Assembly (NCBI GenBank): GCA_015062085.1
Contig: SUVI01000015.1
Span: 1 to 38,594, forward strand
DNA: 38,594 bases
Origin: Planctomycetaceae bacterium
Lineage (GTDB): Bacteria > Planctomycetota > Planctomycetia > Pirellulales > Thermoguttaceae
Reading direction: 5' to 3'
Part shown: one piece after another, positions 35,401 through 38,594 of the stretch
Layout: every line of letters starts with the position of its first letter
Numbering within the stretch: position 1 is the first letter of the stretch
Translations under genes and position numbers: made by a program
Notes under the pieces: model-generated
Seen by the model: only the letters and a program-made list of their open reading frames with translations
Told to the model about the DNA's origin: nothing
Database searches by the model: none

Positions 35401-36370
35401 CGCAGTCCGTAAACGTTCCGGAGGCGCCTTGCCAGACAAAAATTCCGCTCTGTTTCCCATCCGTAAATCGGCATTTCTCCACCGTCGGGTTCGTGCCGCT
35501 GCCTTGGACCACAATTCCAGCCAACGCGTTTCCGCTGGATTCGCAGTCCGTAAACGTTCCGGAGGCGCCTAAGCCGACCCCAATTCCCGCCAGTTGATTA
35601 TTCGTGGATCGGCATTTTTCCACCGTCGGGTCCGTGCCGCTGTCTCGGACCTCAATTCCAGACATCGCGTTTCCGCTGGCTTCGCAGTCCTTAAACGTTC
35701 CGCTTGCGCCGTCGCCGACCGCAATTCCCACCTGTTGATTATTCGTGGATCGGCATTTCTCCACCGTCGGGTTCGTACCGCTGTTGCAGACAGCAATTCC
35801 AGCCAACGCGTTTCCGCTGGCTTCGCAGTCCGTAAACGTTCCGGAGGCGCCGGAGCAGACCACAAATCCCGCAGTGCCGCAGTTTTTCGCCGCGCAGCGG
35901 GTCACGATCGGGGAAGAGTCTTTCCGGTCAACAAGAAAACCAGCGTGTTTCTCGGAGGTAAACAGGCAGTTTTCAAAGGCACACAGGGGAGCGTGGATAC
36001 GAACTGCACTGGTTCTATAATCTTGAGAGTCTCCCTCATTTTTGATCGTGAGGTTTTTGATTTCCGCGAAGCCGGTTTCGAGGCGGAGGACGTTTTGCTT
36101 GCCGCCATTGAGAACGACTTCATTCCGATCCGTGCCTTCACCGGTGATGGTGATGTTTTTGCGAATGACAAGCGTTTCCGGCACGTCGTGCACGCCGCGA
36201 AGGATGGTAAGCGTGCCGTCTTCTGCAGTTTTATCGTACGCTTCCTGAAGCGTCAGACCGTCGGCAGGCCAGCTGACTTCCATCAGCTCATTCTCCGCGG
36301 CGCGGGCATTCATTCCGCACAGCAAAAGGCAAAGGAACATCCAATTCCACAAGACAAACGGCTTTTTCAT
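32408..36370 (-). CDS. Giant modular right-handed beta-helix exported protein
   Basis: 1320 residues from ATG 36370 (GGAGAG about 8 bp upstream). Signal peptide about 1-26 (LCLLLCGMNARAAE). Residues 30-150 form a pectate-lyase-like cap (GLTLQEAYDKT, then ITITGEG). From about residue 170 to the end there are roughly 24 modules of 46-47 residues, each with two beta-helix coils: GASGTFxDCEASGNA then GIxVxDSG, and TNPTVEKCRF then GIxVxxG. Cys and Asn stacks recur at fixed positions. Such parallel beta-helices bind or cleave polysaccharides or act as surface adhesins; no catalytic residues can be picked out of repeats this uniform. Modules differ only in two short windows. The gene stands alone with its own promoter and terminator. 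Confidence 0.93.
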   Translation of the reverse strand: MKKPFVLWNWMFLCLLLCGMNARAAENELMEVSWPADGLTLQEAYDKTAEDGTLTILRGVHDVPETLVIRKNITITGEGTDRNEVVLNGGKQNVLRLETGFAEIKNLTIKNEGDSQDYRTSAVRIHAPLCAFENCLFTSEKHAGFLVDRKDSSPIVTRCAAKNCGTAGFVVCSGASGTFTDCEASGNALAGIAVCNSGTNPTVEKCRSTNNQQVGIAVGDGASGTFKDCEASGNAMSGIEVRDSGTDPTVEKCRSTNNQLAGIGVGLGASGTFTDCESSGNALAGIVVQGSGTNPTVEKCRFTDGKQSGIFVWQGASGTFTDCEASGNALSGIEVRDSGTNPTVEKCRFTDSKEGSGILVCNGASGTFKDCEASGNALAGIQVRDSGTDPTVEKCRFMDGKLVGILVGKGASGTFKDCEASGNALSGIEVRDSDTNPTVEKCRFTNNQQAGIGVCYGASGTFTDCEASGNAMSGIVVQDSGTNPTVEKCRFADGKQSGIYIWQGASGTFTDCETSGNAMSGIVVQGSGTNPTVEKCRFTDGKQSGIYIWQGASGTFTDCEASGNALAGIDVRDSGTNPTVEKCRFTDSKEGSGILVCNGASGTFTDCESSGNALSGIEVRDSDTNPTVEKCRFTNNQGVGIGVGFGASGTFTDCEASGNAYAGIQVSDSGTNPTVEKCRFTDSKEGGGIFVYDGASGTFTDCEASGNAYSGIQVRDSGTNPTVEKCRFTNNQQAGILVCDGASGTFTDCEASGNAYSGIAVRNSGTNPTVEKCRFTDSKEDCGIYIWQGASGTFTDCKSSGNAYSGIAVRDSGTNPTVENCRFTDGKKCGILVSKGASGTFMDCEASGNALSGIEVRDSGTNPTVEKCRFTNNQQAGIGVCSGASGTFTDCEASGNAMSGIVVQDSGTNPTVEKCRSTNNQEVGIGVGLGASGTFTDCEASGNAMSGIEVRDSGTNPTVEKCRSTNNQKSGIGVWQGASGTFTDCESSGNALSGITVRDSGTNPTVEKCRFTDSKEDCGIYIWQGASGTFTDCEASGNAYSGIAVRDSGTNPTVEKCRSTNNQQAGIVVGLGASGTFTDCESSGNALAGIVVQDSGTNPTVEKCRFTNNQQAGIGVCDGASGTFTDCESSGNALVGIDVRDSGTNPTVEKCRFTDSKEGGGIFVCSGASGTFTDCESSGNALSGIEVCDSGTNPTVEKCRFMDSKKGSGIFVYDGASGTFTDCEASRNASAGIAIIQGASGTFTDCEASGNAMSGIVVQDSGTNPTVEKCRFTNNQEAGIAIIQGASGTFRNNTLSGNADGDWYVEDGCSPVRIGNTPNE
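32480..35870. repeat. Tandem array of about 24 modules of 138-141 bp inside the beta-helix gene
   Basis: Each module is nearly identical at DNA level outside two variable windows. There are 22 full modules, then a half module and a further full one at the 3' end, then a decayed last copy. The array keeps long open frames on both strands because the unit lacks stops in those frames. Confidence 0.95.
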
Positions 36371-36452
36371 GTTTCTGCTCTCCAATCAGTGAGTACAACT
36401 GAAATAAAATGAAAGAAAGAATTTTGAATAAATTCCAAATCACAGATTTTCT

Positions 36453-36488
36453 ATTTTAAAAGAAATGAAAAAAAAAGTCAAGGGGGGG
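36453..36488 (-). promoter_or_regulatory. Promoter of the beta-helix gene with C7 tract
   Basis: Minus strand: seven C directly before TTGACT (36481-36476), 17-bp spacer, TAAAAT (36458-36453). Divergent from the phoH promoter 40 bp away. Confidence 0.8.
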
Positions 36489-36526
36489 CAATTTTTTTCG
36501 CAAAGTTTCTGCCGAAGCCCTGCCCC

Positions 36527-36554
36527 TTGAACTTTCTCTGCTTTGTGGTAAAAT
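36527..36554 (+). promoter_or_regulatory. Promoter of phoH
   Basis: TTGAAC (36527-36532) preceded by C4, 16-bp spacer, TAAAAT (36549-36554). A lone TATAAT at 36664-36669 has no matching -35. Confidence 0.65.
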
Positions 36555-36777
36555 AGTATTTGTTGGATCCGGCATTTTCGCCAAAGCGTGAATTTGCCGA
36601 GGTTCCGAGTTGAAAATTTTCTCCGAATAGGGAGGGGGGGATTTTCTGAAATCGGATCCTGTGTATAATATAAAAGATGGAATGAAATGCCAATTGGATC
36701 GAGATCCGGTTTTTCAGCACGCACAGTCGGCCTCGTCTCCCGTTTCGATCCACATCAATATAAATTCGGAAAATCGA

Positions 36778-37752
36778 ATGATCGAGAAAAATATAACCCT
36801 GTCGGAGGGGCTCCCTCTGACATCCCTGTTTGGATTCCGTGACCGATACCAGCGCCGCGTGAGCGATACGCTCGGCGTCCGGATCTGGGCACGCGGAAAT
36901 GATATTTATTTCAGCGGCGGCGATCAGGCAGTCGAAATGGCGGTGGAGCTGTTTCGTATAATGAAAGAAAAAATCCTCAAACGCGGCGAGATCACGGACG
37001 ACGATGTGCAGTGTCTTCTTTCGCAGGTCGTCGAGGAAGAGATCGCGGACACCGTGGGACGCATCCCTCCGTTTGAAGTCATGAATGGACGCCGATTCCG
37101 TCCCAGAACAGCTGGACAGGCACGGTATGTCAAGGCGATCATGGAAAATGAAGTCGTTTTCGGCATTGGACCTGCCGGAACGGGGAAGACGTACCTCGCG
37201 GTCGCAGCGGCGGTCGCAGCGATGAAGGCGGGCAAGATCAAACGCCTGGTCCTCGTCCGTCCCGCAGTGGAAGCCGGGGAAAATCTCGGTTTCCTTCCCG
37301 GTGACTTGAAAGCAAAGATCGACCCGTACCTCCGTCCGATCTTTGACGCGCTGCGCGACATGATGGATCCGCTCCTTCTGCGCAGAATGACGGAGGAAGA
37401 AGTCATCGAAATGAGTCCGCTGGCGTACATGCGCGGCCGAACGCTCAACGACGCGTTCATCATTCTGGACGAAGCGCAGAATACGACGGTCTCGCAGATG
37501 AAAATGTTTCTCACGCGCATGGGAAACAATTCACGTGTCATCATCTCCGGCGACGTCACGCAGGTCGACCTTCCCCGAAACACACAGAGCGGGCTGGTCG
37601 ATGCGATCCGGCGCCTTGAAGGGATCCCCAATATCGCGGTCGTGGAAATGGGAGAAATGGATGTCGTGCGGCACGATCTGGTCCAGAAGATCATCCGCGC
37701 ATATGATGAGCCGGAAAGGATACCGGAAAAACGCGACTCGTACTTTTCATAA
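36778..37752 (+). CDS. phoH: PhoH family ATPase
   Basis: 324 residues from ATG 36778, which gives the usual PhoH length; in-frame starts at 36682 (ATG) and 36661 (GTG) would add up to 39 unconserved residues, and none of the three has a strong ribosome binding site. Walker A GPAGTGKT (131-138), Walker B DAFIILDEAQNT, and the conserved segments LVRPAVEAGENLGFLPGDL, ISGDVTQVDLP and a C-terminal DVVRHDLVQKII. PhoH proteins are RNA-associated ATPases/helicases, often next to ybeY. The following gene starts 23 bp later, in the common phoH-pgpH order. Confidence 0.96.
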   Translation: MIEKNITLSEGLPLTSLFGFRDRYQRRVSDTLGVRIWARGNDIYFSGGDQAVEMAVELFRIMKEKILKRGEITDDDVQCLLSQVVEEEIADTVGRIPPFEVMNGRRFRPRTAGQARYVKAIMENEVVFGIGPAGTGKTYLAVAAAVAAMKAGKIKRLVLVRPAVEAGENLGFLPGDLKAKIDPYLRPIFDALRDMMDPLLLRRMTEEEVIEMSPLAYMRGRTLNDAFIILDEAQNTTVSQMKMFLTRMGNNSRVIISGDVTQVDLPRNTQSGLVDAIRRLEGIPNIAVVEMGEMDVVRHDLVQKIIRAYDEPERIPEKRDSYFS

Positions 37753-37775
37753 ACGGAATTTGAGAGAAAAAAAGC

Positions 37776-38594
37776 ATGTCTACCGGAACCACCAGAACCA
37801 GATCCCAGCGCATGGCAGCCCTTGCGGCCGGAAGTACGCCGTTTCACCGTGCGCTGCATCGATTGAGACAGAAATCGTTCATTTTCTGCGGTCTGATCTT
37901 TGCTCTGGCGTTTATCGCATTCGTCATCTCACTCGGAATCTGGAATCCTCCATTTCCTTACTATGAAGGAATGGCCATCAACCGTGACATCGTCGCGCGT
38001 GTCCCGTTCGTGACCATCGACGCTGCAGAAACGGAGAAAGAAAAGCTGCTTGCCGCAAATCGTGTTCCGTATGTTTACGTGCGGAATCGTGCTCCGGAAT
38101 TGCTCAAGGCAAACATCGATTCCATTTACCGGATCCTGGTCGAAGCTTCTGCCGCGGAATCGTTCGATCAACTTTCACCGGAACTCAAACAGCAATTCCT
38201 CGTTCCTGAAGACTCCGAAAATTCCGGAATCGAAACGGGAACTGGAAATATTTGGAAGTTTTTGAGAAAAAATCCTGCACCGGAAGAATCTGTTACCGCC
38301 GTTCCGCAGACAAATGCCGCACAAACCGGGCAAACTCCCACGGTACCCTCTGCATTGAATCCATTTTTCCTTTCCAAAGAGGATCCCCAAACGAATGAAA
38401 AAGAGGTAAAAAATGAAAATGCACCGCACGCCGGCGAAACTGTAAAAACGGCTGCGAGTGACGCAGAAGAGACTCAAAACGCAGAAGAGACTCAAAACGC
38501 AGATGAGACTCAAAACGCAGATGAGACTCAAAACGCAGATGAGACTCAAAACGCAGATGAGACTCAAAACGCAGATGAGACTCAAAACGCAGAT
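37776..38594 (+). CDS. 7TMR-HDED/PgpH-type HD phosphohydrolase, N-terminal part
   Basis: Open to the right edge, 273 codons seen, no stop. ATG 37776 has GAGAG upstream and lies 23 bp after phoH. Residues about 33-55 form one membrane helix. Residues about 57-125 match the extracellular 7TMR-HDED domain: YEGMAINRDIVARVPFVTID, then an ExEKEKLLAANRVPYVYV pattern. Such proteins continue with seven membrane helices and a cytoplasmic HD domain that degrades cyclic di-AMP. That part lies outside the window, so the function is inferred from the start and gene order. Residues 230 onward are an acidic six-residue repeat (AEETQN/ADETQN) that is still running at the window edge. Confidence 0.85.
   Translation, partial: MSTGTTRTRSQRMAALAAGSTPFHRALHRLRQKSFIFCGLIFALAFIAFVISLGIWNPPFPYYEGMAINRDIVARVPFVTIDAAETEKEKLLAANRVPYVYVRNRAPELLKANIDSIYRILVEASAAESFDQLSPELKQQFLVPEDSENSGIETGTGNIWKFLRKNPAPEESVTAVPQTNAAQTGQTPTVPSALNPFFLSKEDPQTNEKEVKNENAPHAGETVKTAASDAEETQNAEETQNADETQNADETQNADETQNADETQNADETQNAD
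38463..38594. repeat. 18-bp in-frame tandem repeat, cut by window edge
   Basis: Seven full copies of an 18-bp unit (GCAGATGAGACTCAAAAC; the first two copies have GAA in place of GAT), then a partial copy. Encodes ADETQN in the extracytoplasmic part of the PgpH-type protein. Confidence 0.96.

Noticed and set aside
36664..36669. A second phoH promoter based on TATAAT
   Set aside because: No -35 box at 15-18 bp and no extended -10 motif.

Overview
The window looks like a stretch of a Planctomycetota chromosome, most likely a host- or gut-associated Pirellulales-type lineage. The evidence is a C-terminal domain of the protein at 28251-29795 that I recall as a planctomycete-only family, a secreted xanthan-lyase-type FAD oxidoreductase, many long exported proteins of unknown function, flagellar fliO/fliP, and moderate GC with A/T-rich gaps. 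The assignment rests on recognised protein families, not on a database search. I see no tRNA, rRNA, CRISPR array, transposase or phage gene.

Layout. 1-692 is two opposed heptanucleotide arrays ending 15 bp before a CYTH/CyaB-type gene (708-1421), followed by an AI-2E/PerM transporter with a terminator. 3120-5681 carries a small two-helix membrane protein and an exported beta-lactamase-like/esterase fusion. 6044-7369 is a GT2 glycosyltransferase convergent with a YmdB-type phosphodiesterase (7507-8292). 8412-11969 holds two exported proteins on the minus strand, one a large esterase-like protein that lacks the usual nucleophile. 12412-14141 is a two-gene fliO-fliP operon, then rpmB. 15092-18648 holds a secreted alpha/beta-hydrolase-like protein with an acidic linker and the FAD oxidoreductase, separated by a 20-bp tandem array. 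18996-22843 is a 5-FCL/CoaE fusion, aroC and an unknown exported protein. 23040-25628 is a large Tat-exported protein. 25771-28025 holds three zinc-ribbon membrane proteins, two of them a recent tandem duplication. 28251-31203 is guaB overlapping the planctomycete-type surface protein, followed by an isochorismatase-family gene. 32408-36370 is a 1320-residue beta-helix protein built from about 24 near-identical modules. 36778-38594 is phoH followed by the start of a 7TMR-HDED/PgpH-type gene, which runs off the right edge.

Three features stand out. First, short tandem duplications are everywhere (periods 7, 9, 12, 15, 17, 18, 20 and about 138-141 bp), inside genes as in-frame linkers and just upstream of genes. 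Second, promoters follow a clear TTGACA-16/17-TAtAAT or TAAAAT rule, and in several the -35 hexamer abuts a C- or G-homopolymer. Third, the beta-helix gene looks like a mosaic of recombined modules. Metabolic genes (folate/CoA, aromatic, purine) sit singly or in pairs among the exported proteins; no single pathway unites the window.
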